From contig JAQGHZ010000491.1 of the NCBI GenBank assembly GCA_028291485.1, positions 1 to 6,075 on the forward strand: a stretch of 6,075 nucleotides of DNA, written 5' to 3'. Source of the DNA: Rubritepida sp. Lineage in GTDB: Bacteria > Pseudomonadota > Alphaproteobacteria > Acetobacterales > Acetobacteraceae. Each line of letters begins with the position of its first letter. Positions within the stretch are counted from its first letter, which is position 1. The position numbers and the translations under genes are program-made. The notes beneath the pieces are model-generated. The model did not search any database and was not told where the DNA came from. It saw nothing but the letters and a program-made list of their open reading frames with translations. Positions 1 to 5,643 of the stretch are shown here, in pieces.

Positions 1-698
1 ATGGCGCCCAGGTGGTCGGCTTCGGCGAGGATCCTGCCTCCACCGCAAGGCTGGTCGCCTATCGGGGCACGGATGCGGCCGGCGAGGCCGAGTTCGACCT
101 GTCCGGACGCCACGTCCTGCTGCGCCTCGAGCAGCCCGGCAAGCACATGGCGATCAACGCCCTGGCGGCGCTGGCCGCTATCCAGGCCGCGGGCGGCGAT
201 GCCGGCCTGGCCGCCGCCGCGCTCTCGGGCTTCGGCGCCGGCGCCGGGCGCGGCGAGATGCGCCGCATCTCCACGCCGGACAACGGCACCGCCCTGCTGC
301 TGGACGAGAGCTACAACGCCTCGGACAGCGCCGTGCGCGCCGCCTTCGCCGTGCTGAAGCAGCAGAAGGCGAAGCGCCGCATCGCCGTCCTGGGCGACAT
401 GCTGGAGATGGGAGAGTTCGGCCCCGCCCTGCACGAGGCGCTGGCCTCCGATGCGGCCAGCGCGGCCGATCTGGTCTATGCCTGCGGGCCACTCATGGGG
501 CATCTCTTCGCCGCCCTGCCGGACTCCCACCGCGGGGCGCACACACAGGATGCCGCGAGCCTCGCACCCATTGTCGCCGCCGCGCTCCGCGACGGCGACG
601 CGGTGCTGGTGAAGGGATCGCTCGGCATGCGCATGGCCGAGATCATTCGCGCGATCACGGGTGCCGAGACGAATGGCACCGAGAGGAAGACTGCATGA
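1..698 (+). CDS. murF: MurF, UDP-MurNAc-tripeptide--D-Ala-D-Ala ligase (5'-truncated by the window edge)
   Basis: Cytoplasmic ATP-dependent Mur ligase that adds D-Ala-D-Ala to UDP-MurNAc-tripeptide, the last soluble step of peptidoglycan precursor synthesis. Only the last 231 codons are present (first whole codon at base 3), about half of the usual 450-480 residues, so the N-terminal UDP-binding domain and the P-loop lie upstream. Visible family signatures, in order: GKHMAINALAALAA (central domain end, the HxxxNALAA motif), GRGEMRRI, LLLDESYNAS (the MurF D(D/E)SYNA motif at the start of the C-terminal domain), RIAVLGDMLEMGE followed by a His, and the terminal VLVKGSLGMRM (KGSxxxRM motif). The reading frame is open from the left edge; the GTG at base 12 is internal and not a start. 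The stop overlaps the mraY start by four bases (ATGA), implying translational coupling. Identification is firm from the motifs and the position before mraY; only the true start is unknown. Confidence 0.96.
   Translation, partial: GAQVVGFGEDPASTARLVAYRGTDAAGEAEFDLSGRHVLLRLEQPGKHMAINALAALAAIQAAGGDAGLAAAALSGFGAGAGRGEMRRISTPDNGTALLLDESYNASDSAVRAAFAVLKQQKAKRRIAVLGDMLEMGEFGPALHEALASDAASAADLVYACGPLMGHLFAALPDSHRGAHTQDAASLAPIVAAALRDGDAVLVKGSLGMRMAEIIRAITGAETNGTERKTA
681..687 (+). promoter_or_regulatory. Shine-Dalgarno sequence for mraY
   Basis: GAGAGGA lies inside the last codons of murF, seven bases before the mraY ATG at 695. It is a good match to the anti-SD of 16S rRNA and supports that start together with the ATGA overlap. 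Confidence 0.7.
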
Positions 699-1783
699 TT
701 CCCCTGTTGCTCGGCCCGCTGGCCGACGACTTTATTTTGTTCAATCTGGCACGCTACACCACCTTCCGGGCGGGTGCCGCCTGCATGACCGCGCTCTTCA
801 TCGCGCTCGTCTTCGGCAAGAGGATCATCGACTGGCTGCGCACCTTCCAGCCCAATGGCCAGCCCATCCGTGAGGACGGGCCCGAGAGCCACCTCCTCAC
901 CAAGAAGGGCACGCCCACCATGGGCGGCGTGCTGATCCTGCTCTCGCTGACGCTCTCCGTGCTGCTCTGGGCCGACCTGCGCAACGGCTTCACCTGGGCC
1001 GTGCTCTTCGTGACGCTGGGCTATGGCTGCCTGGGCTTCGTGGACGACTGGCTGAAGGTCACCAAGCGCAACAGCAAGGGCGTCTCCGGCAAGCAGAAGC
1101 TGATCGCGCAGGGCGCCATCGCGCTGGGCGCGGCGATCTGGTTCTCGCTGATGCTGCCCGAGCCGCTCTCCACCACCATGGCCGTGCCCTTCCTGAAGGA
1201 CACGCTGGTGCCGCTCGGCCTCGCCTTCCCCTTCGTCGCCATGTTCGTGATGATGGGCGCCAGCAACGCCGTGAACCTGACGGACGGGCTGGACGGGCTG
1301 GCCATCGTGCCCGTCATGATCGCCTCGGCCGTCTTCGCGCTGATCGCCTATCTCGTCGGCAACCGCGTCTTCGCCGACTACCTCCAGCTGCACGGCGTGC
1401 AGGGCGCGGGCGAGCTCGCGGTCTTCTGCTCGGCGCTGATCGGCGCCTCGCTCGGCTTCCTCTGGTTCAACGCGCCGCCGGCCGCCGTCTTCATGGGCGA
1501 CACGGGCAGCCTCGCGCTGGGCGGCGCGCTGGGGGCCGTGGCGGTGGCGACCAAGCACGAGATCGTGCTGGCCATCGTGGGCGGGCTGTTCGTCGTCGAG
1601 ACGCTGTCGGTCATCATCCAGGTCTTCTGGTTCAAGCGGACCGGCCGGCGGGTCTTCCTCATGGCGCCGCTGCACCACCATTTCGAGAAGAAGGGCTGGG
1701 CCGAGCCCACCATCGTGATCCGTTTCTGGATCATCGCGATGGTGCTGGCGCTGGTCGGGCTCTCGACGTTGAAGATCCGATGA
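695..1783 (+). CDS. mraY: MraY, phospho-N-acetylmuramoyl-pentapeptide-transferase
   Basis: Polytopic inner-membrane enzyme that transfers phospho-MurNAc-pentapeptide from UDP to undecaprenyl phosphate, giving lipid I; Mg2+-dependent. The 362 residues match the usual length of about 360. Family motifs seen: GPESHLLTKKGTPTMGG (residues 62-78, first cytoplasmic loop), the Asp pair of GFVDDWLKV (D117, D118), NLTDGLDGL (N194, D197, D200, the metal and nucleotide site), FMGDTGSLALGG (D269), and the uridine-side loop APLHHHFEKKGW with H327-H329. Hydrophobic segments between the motifs fit the ten-helix topology known for the family. The start is set by the ATGA overlap with murF and the SD at 681-687. 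The end overlaps murD in ATGATG. MraY supplies the lipid-linked substrate for MurG, encoded downstream. No missing key residue was found. Confidence 0.98.
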   Translation: MIPLLLGPLADDFILFNLARYTTFRAGAACMTALFIALVFGKRIIDWLRTFQPNGQPIREDGPESHLLTKKGTPTMGGVLILLSLTLSVLLWADLRNGFTWAVLFVTLGYGCLGFVDDWLKVTKRNSKGVSGKQKLIAQGAIALGAAIWFSLMLPEPLSTTMAVPFLKDTLVPLGLAFPFVAMFVMMGASNAVNLTDGLDGLAIVPVMIASAVFALIAYLVGNRVFADYLQLHGVQGAGELAVFCSALIGASLGFLWFNAPPAAVFMGDTGSLALGGALGAVAVATKHEIVLAIVGGLFVVETLSVIIQVFWFKRTGRRVFLMAPLHHHFEKKGWAEPTIVIRFWIIAMVLALVGLSTLKIR

Positions 1784-3156
1784 TGGCGCCATTCGCGCAG
1801 CAGCGGATTGCGGTGGTGGGGCTCGGCAAGGCCGGGCTCCCGGCCGCGCGCCGCCTGCGCGAATGGGGCGCCGAAGTCACGGCCTGGGACGACAAGGCAG
1901 CAGGACGTGAGGAGGCCGTGGCGGCCGGCTTGGATGTGGCTGATCCGGCTTCGGATTTCACCTACGACGCCTTGCTGCTTTCGCCGGGCATTCCGCACAC
2001 CCTGCCGCGCGTCCATCCCGCCGCCGCGGCGGCGCGTGCGGCGGGCAAGCCCATCCTGGTCGACGTGGAATTCCTCTACCGCGCGGTCCGCGCCGCCGGC
2101 AGCCAGGCGCGCTTCGCCGGCATCACCGGCACCAACGGCAAGAGCACGACGACGGCGCTGCTCGCGCATCTGATCGCGCGGGCCGGAATCCCCATGCAGG
2201 TGGGCGGCAACCTCGGTCCCCCGGCGCTGGACATGCCCATCCTGAGCGACGAGGGCATCTATGTCCTCGAAATGTCGTCCTACATGCTGGAGCGAATCGA
2301 GTCGCTTCGATTCAACTGTGCAACCATGCTGAATCTCAGCGCCGACCATCTCGACCGCCATGGCGACATGGACGGGTACCGTGCCGCCAAGGCGCGCATC
2401 TTCGCGACCCAGCTCGCCGGGGACACGGCGGTGCTCGGCATGGACGACCCCGGGACGGCCAGCCTGCGCGACGATCTGGCCGCTGATGTCATCCCCATCT
2501 CCGCGCACACGGCGCATCCTGGCGGCTTCTGGGCCACCGGCAGCCTGTTGCGCGACGAGCGCGGCCTGATCGCCGACCTCTCCACCTGCCCCACGCTGCC
2601 CGGCGCACACAACGCCCAGAACGCCGCCGCCGCCTGCGCCATGGCGGTCTCGCTCGGCCTGCGCCGCAACGATCTGGCCGACGGGCTGCGCTCCTATCCC
2701 GGCCTGCCGCACCGTCAGGAGGTCGTCGGCAATATTCGCGGCGTGCGCTTCGTGAACGACAGCAAGGCCACCAACGCCGACAGCGCCGCCAAGGCGCTGG
2801 CCAGCTACGACCGCGTCGTCTGGATCGCCGGCGGCATGGGCAAGGAGGGCGGCATCGCGCCGCTGGTGCCGCTCTTCCCACGCATCGCCACGGCCTTCCT
2901 CATCGGCCAGGATGCCGGGATCTTCGCCGCGACGCTGGCCGAGCACGGCGTGCCGCATCGCCGGCTCGACACGCTGGCCGAGGCCGTGCCGGCCGCCGCG
3001 GCCGCCGCCTTCGCCGGCGCCGCCGACGTGGTCCTGCTCTCGCCCGCCGCCGCCTCCTGGGACCAGTTCACCGGCTTCGACCAGCGCGGCGACCATTTTC
3101 GGTCGCTCGTGCACAACCTTTTCAGAGGGCAGCACCTGTCCGGAGGGGATGCCTGA
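1780..3156 (+). CDS. murD: MurD, UDP-N-acetylmuramoyl-L-alanine--D-glutamate ligase
   Basis: Cytoplasmic ATP-dependent Mur ligase adding D-Glu to UDP-MurNAc-L-Ala. At 458 residues it has family length and the three-domain order: N-terminal Rossmann-like domain beginning IAVVGLGKAGLPAARRL; central ATPase domain with P-loop GTNGKSTT (K121), EMSSYMLE, LSADHLDRHG and AAKARIF, where K204 aligns with the lysine carbamylated in E. coli MurD; then GAHNAQNAAAA and a C-terminal domain with LPHRQE, NDSKATN (K329), GGMGKEGG and LLSPAAASWDQFTGFDQRG. Two adjacent ATGs (1780 and 1783) overlap the mraY TGA; either could initiate, changing the protein by one Met. The nearby SD is weak (GAAG at 1771-1774), so coupling to mraY probably matters. 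A small variation is SSYMLE where many MurDs have SS(Y/F)QLE. The Ala-rich stretch near residues 405-412 is simply GC-rich coding. Confidence 0.98.
   Translation: MMAPFAQQRIAVVGLGKAGLPAARRLREWGAEVTAWDDKAAGREEAVAAGLDVADPASDFTYDALLLSPGIPHTLPRVHPAAAAARAAGKPILVDVEFLYRAVRAAGSQARFAGITGTNGKSTTTALLAHLIARAGIPMQVGGNLGPPALDMPILSDEGIYVLEMSSYMLERIESLRFNCATMLNLSADHLDRHGDMDGYRAAKARIFATQLAGDTAVLGMDDPGTASLRDDLAADVIPISAHTAHPGGFWATGSLLRDERGLIADLSTCPTLPGAHNAQNAAAACAMAVSLGLRRNDLADGLRSYPGLPHRQEVVGNIRGVRFVNDSKATNADSAAKALASYDRVVWIAGGMGKEGGIAPLVPLFPRIATAFLIGQDAGIFAATLAEHGVPHRRLDTLAEAVPAAAAAAFAGAADVVLLSPAAASWDQFTGFDQRGDHFRSLVHNLFRGQHLSGGDA
3142..3148 (+). promoter_or_regulatory. Strong Shine-Dalgarno sequence for ftsW
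   Basis: GGAGGGG sits in the last murD codons, seven bases before the ftsW ATG at 3156. It is the strongest ribosome binding site in the window and fixes the ftsW start at the TGATG overlap. Confidence 0.75.
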
Positions 3157-4322
3157 TGGCCGTCTCGCGTAACGACACCTCGCTTCTCGGCCGCTGGTGG
3201 TGGAGCGTGGACCGCTGGACGCTCGCCGCGCTGATGGCGCTGATCGCCATCGGCTATGTGATGATGCTCTCCGCCTCGCCAGCCGTGGCCGAGCGCATCG
3301 GCGCCTCGTCGCGCCACATGTTCCTGCTGCGCCAGGTCTTCTACTCGGCCATCGCGGTGGCGGTGATGATCGCCTGCTCGCTCTGCACGCCGCGCTGGGT
3401 GCTACGCCTCGCGCTGCTCGGCGCGATCGGCGCCCTGGTGCTGACGGCGGCGACGCTGGTGATCGGCGTCGAGATCAAGGGCGCGCGGCGCTGGCTGCCC
3501 ATCCCAGGCCTCTCGCTGCAGCCCTCGGAGTTCCTCAAGCCCTGCCTCGCGGTGGCCTGCGGCTGGCTGATCGCCGAGGGCCGGCGCTCGCGCTTCTTCC
3601 CCGGGCTTACCATCTCCCTCTGCCTGATCGGCATGGTCTGCCTGCTGCTGAAGCAGCAGCCCGACATCGGCATGCTCGCCGTCATCGTGATGGTCTTCCT
3701 CGCGCAGGTCTTCGTCTCGGGCATCAACCTGTTCTGGGTGATGATCGCCGGTCTCGCGGTGCCGCTGTTCGGCGTGCTGGCCTATATGTTCCAGCCGCAC
3801 GTGCGCAGTCGCGTGCAGCGCTTCCTCGACCCCGACGCGGGCGACAACTTCCAGATCCGCATGTCGCTGGAAGCCTTCGGCAACGGGGGCCTGCTGGGCC
3901 GCGGCCCCGGCGAGGGCCGCGTGAAGGACGTGCTGCCCGACGCCCATGCCGACTTCGTCTTCCCCGTGGTGGGCGAGGAGTTCGGCCTGGTCGTCTGCCT
4001 CGTGATCCTGGCCATCTTCGCCTTCGTGGTGATCTGCGGCCTCTTCCGCCTGCGCAACGAGCGCGATCCCTACGTGACGCTGGCCGCGACCGGCCTGCTG
4101 ACGCAGTTCGGGCTGCAGGCCTTCATCAACATGGGCAGCTCGCTGCACCTCATCCCGACCAAGGGCATGACCCTGCCCTTCGTGAGCTATGGCGGCTCCT
4201 CCGTGATCGCGCTGGCCCTCGGCATGGGCTTCCTGCTCGCGCTGACGCGGCGGCGCACGGCGCGGGCCGAGGATTCGCAACCCTTCCTGCCAGCCGGCGG
4301 TCGCCTGCCGGTCATGACATGA
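3156..4322 (+). CDS. ftsW: FtsW, SEDS-family septal peptidoglycan glycosyltransferase
   Basis: Integral inner-membrane SEDS protein that polymerises lipid II at the divisome with its cognate class B PBP (FtsI). The 388 residues are typical. After a short cytoplasmic N-terminus with several Trp, the first membrane helix starts near residue 22. SEDS signatures follow: ARRWLPIPGLSLQPSEFLK (Q122-PSE, K128), KQQPDIGM (P169, D170), SLEAFGNGGLLGRGPGEGRVK, and LPDAHADFVFPVVGEEFG, whose D266 aligns with the Asp essential for SEDS polymerase activity. Near the C-terminus are INMGSSLHLIPTKGMTLPFVSYGGSS and a basic tail (RRRTARAED). Its placement between murD and murG in the dcw cluster, and the sequence just before the SYGGSS motif, favour FtsW over RodA. 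The start follows the strong SD at 3142-3148; the stop overlaps the upstream candidate murG ATG by four bases. Confidence 0.96.
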   Translation: MAVSRNDTSLLGRWWWSVDRWTLAALMALIAIGYVMMLSASPAVAERIGASSRHMFLLRQVFYSAIAVAVMIACSLCTPRWVLRLALLGAIGALVLTAATLVIGVEIKGARRWLPIPGLSLQPSEFLKPCLAVACGWLIAEGRRSRFFPGLTISLCLIGMVCLLLKQQPDIGMLAVIVMVFLAQVFVSGINLFWVMIAGLAVPLFGVLAYMFQPHVRSRVQRFLDPDAGDNFQIRMSLEAFGNGGLLGRGPGEGRVKDVLPDAHADFVFPVVGEEFGLVVCLVILAIFAFVVICGLFRLRNERDPYVTLAATGLLTQFGLQAFINMGSSLHLIPTKGMTLPFVSYGGSSVIALALGMGFLLALTRRRTARAEDSQPFLPAGGRLPVMT

Positions 4323-5464
4323 GAGGTCCCTCGGTGCGCCCCATCGCGATCGCGGCCGGTGGAACGGGCGGTCATCTCTTCCCGGCCGAGGCCCTGGCGG
4401 CCGAGCTCACGGCCCGTGGCGAGCGCATCGTGCTCTTCACGGATTCCCGCTCGGCGGCCTTCGACAGCCCGGCCTTCGCCAATGCCGAGCGCTTCGTGCT
4501 GAGCGGCGAAGGCATCGCGGGCCGCAACCTGCTGCGTGCGGCCAAGGGCGCGGCGAAGCTCGCCGCCGGCACCCTGACGGCACGCTCGCTGCTGAAGCGG
4601 CTGGATGCCGCGGCGGTGGTGGGCTTCGGCGGCTATCCCGCCCTCCCGCCCGCCCTGGCCGCGCTGACGCTGGGCAGCCGCCGTCCCGCCGTGATCCTCC
4701 ACGAGCAGAACGCCGTCCTCGGGCGCGCCAACCGCGCTCTCGCGCCCCGCGCCGACCTGCTGGCGCTCGCCTATGCCGAGACGACGAAGGTTCCGCTCAA
4801 CGCCAAGGCCCAGGTGGTCGGCAATCCCGTTCGCCCCGCCCTCGCGGCCCTGGCCGGTGCCGGCTACCCGCCCGCGGACGGCGCGTTGCGGTTGCTGGTG
4901 ACCGGCGGCTCGCTCGGCGCCCGGGTCTTCGCGGACCTCGTGCCGCCGGCCATCGCCGCCCTGCCCGAAGCCATCCGCTCCCGCTTGCTGGTCGCCCAGC
5001 AATGCCGCGTCGAGGATCTGGAGCGCGTCCGCGCCGCCTATGCCGGCACCGGCATCCCGGTCGAGCTCTCGCCCTTTTTCCCTGACATCGCGGGAAGGTT
5101 GGCGGGGGCGCATCTGGTCATCGCCCGCTCCGGCGCATCGACCGTGGCCGAGCTCGCCTGCGCCGGCCGGCCCTCGCTGCTGCTGCCCCTGCCGTCGGCC
5201 ATCGACAACCACCAGTTCGCCAATGCCCGGGCCCTGGCCGAGGCCGGCGCGGCCCTGATTCTCCCCCAGGCGAGCACCACCCCGGCCCGGCTCGCTGAAT
5301 TGCTGGCGGAATTCCTGAGTTCTCCGGAAAGGCTTGCCGAAGCGGCCCGGGCTGCGGCATCCCTGGCCCGACCCCAGGCCGCGCGGGACCTCGCCGACCT
5401 CGTCCTCGCCCTCGCCAACCCAGTCAGCCCGATTGGGGCCAACCTGCTTCAGGAACCACGCTGA
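4319..5464 (+). CDS. murG: MurG, undecaprenyl-PP-MurNAc-pentapeptide beta-1,4-GlcNAc transferase
   Basis: Peripheral membrane GT-B glycosyltransferase (GT28 family) on the cytoplasmic face. It adds GlcNAc from UDP-GlcNAc to lipid I, making lipid II. From the ATG it has 381 residues, slightly above the common 355-375. Motifs: N-terminal glycine-rich loop AAGGTGGHLFPAEALA (H19), VGFGGYPALPPALAAL, HEQNAVLGRANR, VVGNPVRPAL, second glycine loop LLVTGGSLGARVF, SPFFPDIAGRLAGAHLVIARSG and STVAELACAGRPSLLLPLP, then AIDNHQFANARALAEAGAA, the donor-binding region. The start is ambiguous: ATG 4319 overlaps ftsW (ATGA) but has no clear SD, whereas the in-frame GTG at 4334 has GAGAGG seven bases upstream and gives a 376-residue protein with the more usual short N-terminus. 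The TGA overlaps the ATG of the small ORF at 5464. Function is certain from the motifs and neighbours; the exact start is not. Confidence 0.97.
   Translation: MRGPSVRPIAIAAGGTGGHLFPAEALAAELTARGERIVLFTDSRSAAFDSPAFANAERFVLSGEGIAGRNLLRAAKGAAKLAAGTLTARSLLKRLDAAAVVGFGGYPALPPALAALTLGSRRPAVILHEQNAVLGRANRALAPRADLLALAYAETTKVPLNAKAQVVGNPVRPALAALAGAGYPPADGALRLLVTGGSLGARVFADLVPPAIAALPEAIRSRLLVAQQCRVEDLERVRAAYAGTGIPVELSPFFPDIAGRLAGAHLVIARSGASTVAELACAGRPSLLLPLPSAIDNHQFANARALAEAGAALILPQASTTPARLAELLAEFLSSPERLAEAARAAASLARPQAARDLADLVLALANPVSPIGANLLQEPR
4321..4326 (+). promoter_or_regulatory. Shine-Dalgarno sequence favouring a GTG start of murG at 4334
   Basis: GAGAGG lies just after the upstream ATG and seven bases before the in-frame GTG at 4334. 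It is nearly the same sequence and spacing as the mraY site. Nothing comparable precedes ATG 4319, so the GTG may be the main murG initiation codon. Confidence 0.5.
5451..5454 (+). promoter_or_regulatory. Shine-Dalgarno-like AGGA before the duplicated murC start
   Basis: AGGA in the final murG codons lies nine bases before ATG 5464. If the duplicated start derives from the original murC start, this would be the original murC ribosome binding site. It could still load ribosomes onto the 43-codon ORF. Confidence 0.45.
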
Positions 5465-5512
5465 TGCGCGCGCTGCCGCTCTCCATCGGGACCATTCACT
5501 TCGTCGGCATTG
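5462..5512 (+). repeat. Direct repeat copy 1: murG-murC junction plus first 16 murC codons
   Basis: Near-identical to 5593-5643, offset by 131 bp. It contains the TGATG stop/start overlap and codons for MRALPLSIGTIHFVGI. Within the 51 aligned bases there are five mismatches (5475, 5478, 5490, 5496, 5511), each at a third codon position and each synonymous. Similarity ends after codon 16, where copy 1 reads Ala-Arg-Arg and real MurC reads Gly-Gly-Ile. A weaker similarity may extend leftwards over the SD (AGGAAC versus AGGGAC). Confidence 0.9.
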
Positions 5513-5595
5513 CCCGCCGCGGAGCGGCCTTGCGTAGCCTTCGCGGAGCGGCCTTGCGAAGCCTTCGCGGAGCGGCGCAAAGGGACAGCCGCTGA
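5464..5595 (+). CDS. 43-codon ORF: truncated duplicate of the MurC N-terminus fused to an Arg-rich repeat
   Basis: Runs from an ATG overlapping the murG stop to a TGA overlapping the murC ATG, so it fits exactly between the two genes in a third frame. Residues 1-16 (MRALPLSIGTIHFVGI) are identical to the MurC N-terminus, ending just where the nucleotide-binding GIGGIGMSG loop should continue. Residues 20-35 are two perfect copies of GAALRSLR, followed by GAA and a short polar tail. The product would be basic (nine Arg, one Asp): a hydrophobic N-terminus followed by an Arg-rich repeat. It cannot have MurC activity. It may be (a) a non-functional remnant of an earlier murC start, (b) a short leader ORF that hands ribosomes to murC by termination-reinitiation, or (c) an untranslated coincidence. 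The synonymous-only divergence from murC and the upstream AGGA make it worth recording. No known family is recognised. Confidence 0.45.
   Translation: MRALPLSIGTIHFVGIARRGAALRSLRGAALRSLRGAAQRDSR
5521..5575 (+). repeat. 24-bp tandem repeat, two full units plus a 7-base partial
   Basis: Units at 5521-5544 and 5545-5568 differ at one base (T5535 versus A5559); a third unit begins at 5569 with GGAGCGG and then decays. Each unit is eight codons in the small ORF frame (GAALRSLR). Unit 2 holds the palindrome GCGAAG-C-CTTCGC (5556-5568). Across units, CTTCGC (5539-5544) can pair with GCGAAG (5556-5561) around an 11-base loop. No T-tract follows, so this is not an intrinsic terminator. The sequence differs in character from the surrounding coding DNA and resembles a small dispersed intergenic element, but whether it occurs elsewhere in the genome cannot be seen here. 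Confidence 0.85.
5579..5585 (+). promoter_or_regulatory. Shine-Dalgarno sequence for murC
   Basis: AAAGGGA ends nine bases before the murC ATG at 5595, immediately after the partial third repeat unit. It gives murC its own ribosome binding site despite the inserted segment, so murC need not depend only on coupling to the small ORF. Confidence 0.6.
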
Positions 5596-5643
5596 TGCGC
5601 GCGCTCCCTCTCTCCATCGGAACCATCCACTTCGTCGGCATCG
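5593..5643 (+). repeat. Direct repeat copy 2: start of the intact murC
   Basis: Partner of 5462-5512. This copy continues into the full MurC glycine-rich loop and is therefore the functional gene start. Its variant bases relative to copy 1 are at 5606, 5609, 5621, 5627 and 5642, all wobble positions. Confidence 0.9.

Noticed and set aside
476..1792. 438-codon open frame on the minus strand opposite murF and mraY
   Set aside because: Its translation is low-complexity, rich in Glu, Gln, His, Arg and Gly, with no motif. It is the usual antisense shadow of GC-rich coding DNA; the + strand carries full mraY motifs.
2269..2292. MurD motif variation SSYMLE instead of SS(Y/F)QLE
   Set aside because: A single conservative change in an otherwise complete MurD; probably lineage-specific and no sign of lost function.
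2986..3012. Alternating GCC/GGC-rich run in murD
   Set aside because: Encodes an Ala-rich helix stretch in frame and is ordinary for high-GC genes; not a separate repeat element.
1378..3135. 585-codon open frame on the minus strand opposite mraY and murD
   Set aside because: Mirror of the codon bias of mraY and murD. No domain is recognisable and the composition is unlike a real protein.
3197..5464. 755-codon + strand frame running through ftsW in another frame into murG
   Set aside because: The murG frame happens to stay open upstream through ftsW. The first part translates to low-complexity Arg/Ala/Pro-rich sequence, while MurG homology begins only at about 4319-4334. It is not a fusion protein.
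5539..5568. Hairpin potential in the 24-bp repeat as a transcription terminator before murC
   Set aside because: The stem is only six base pairs and no run of T follows. A terminator inside this essential operon would also be unlikely.
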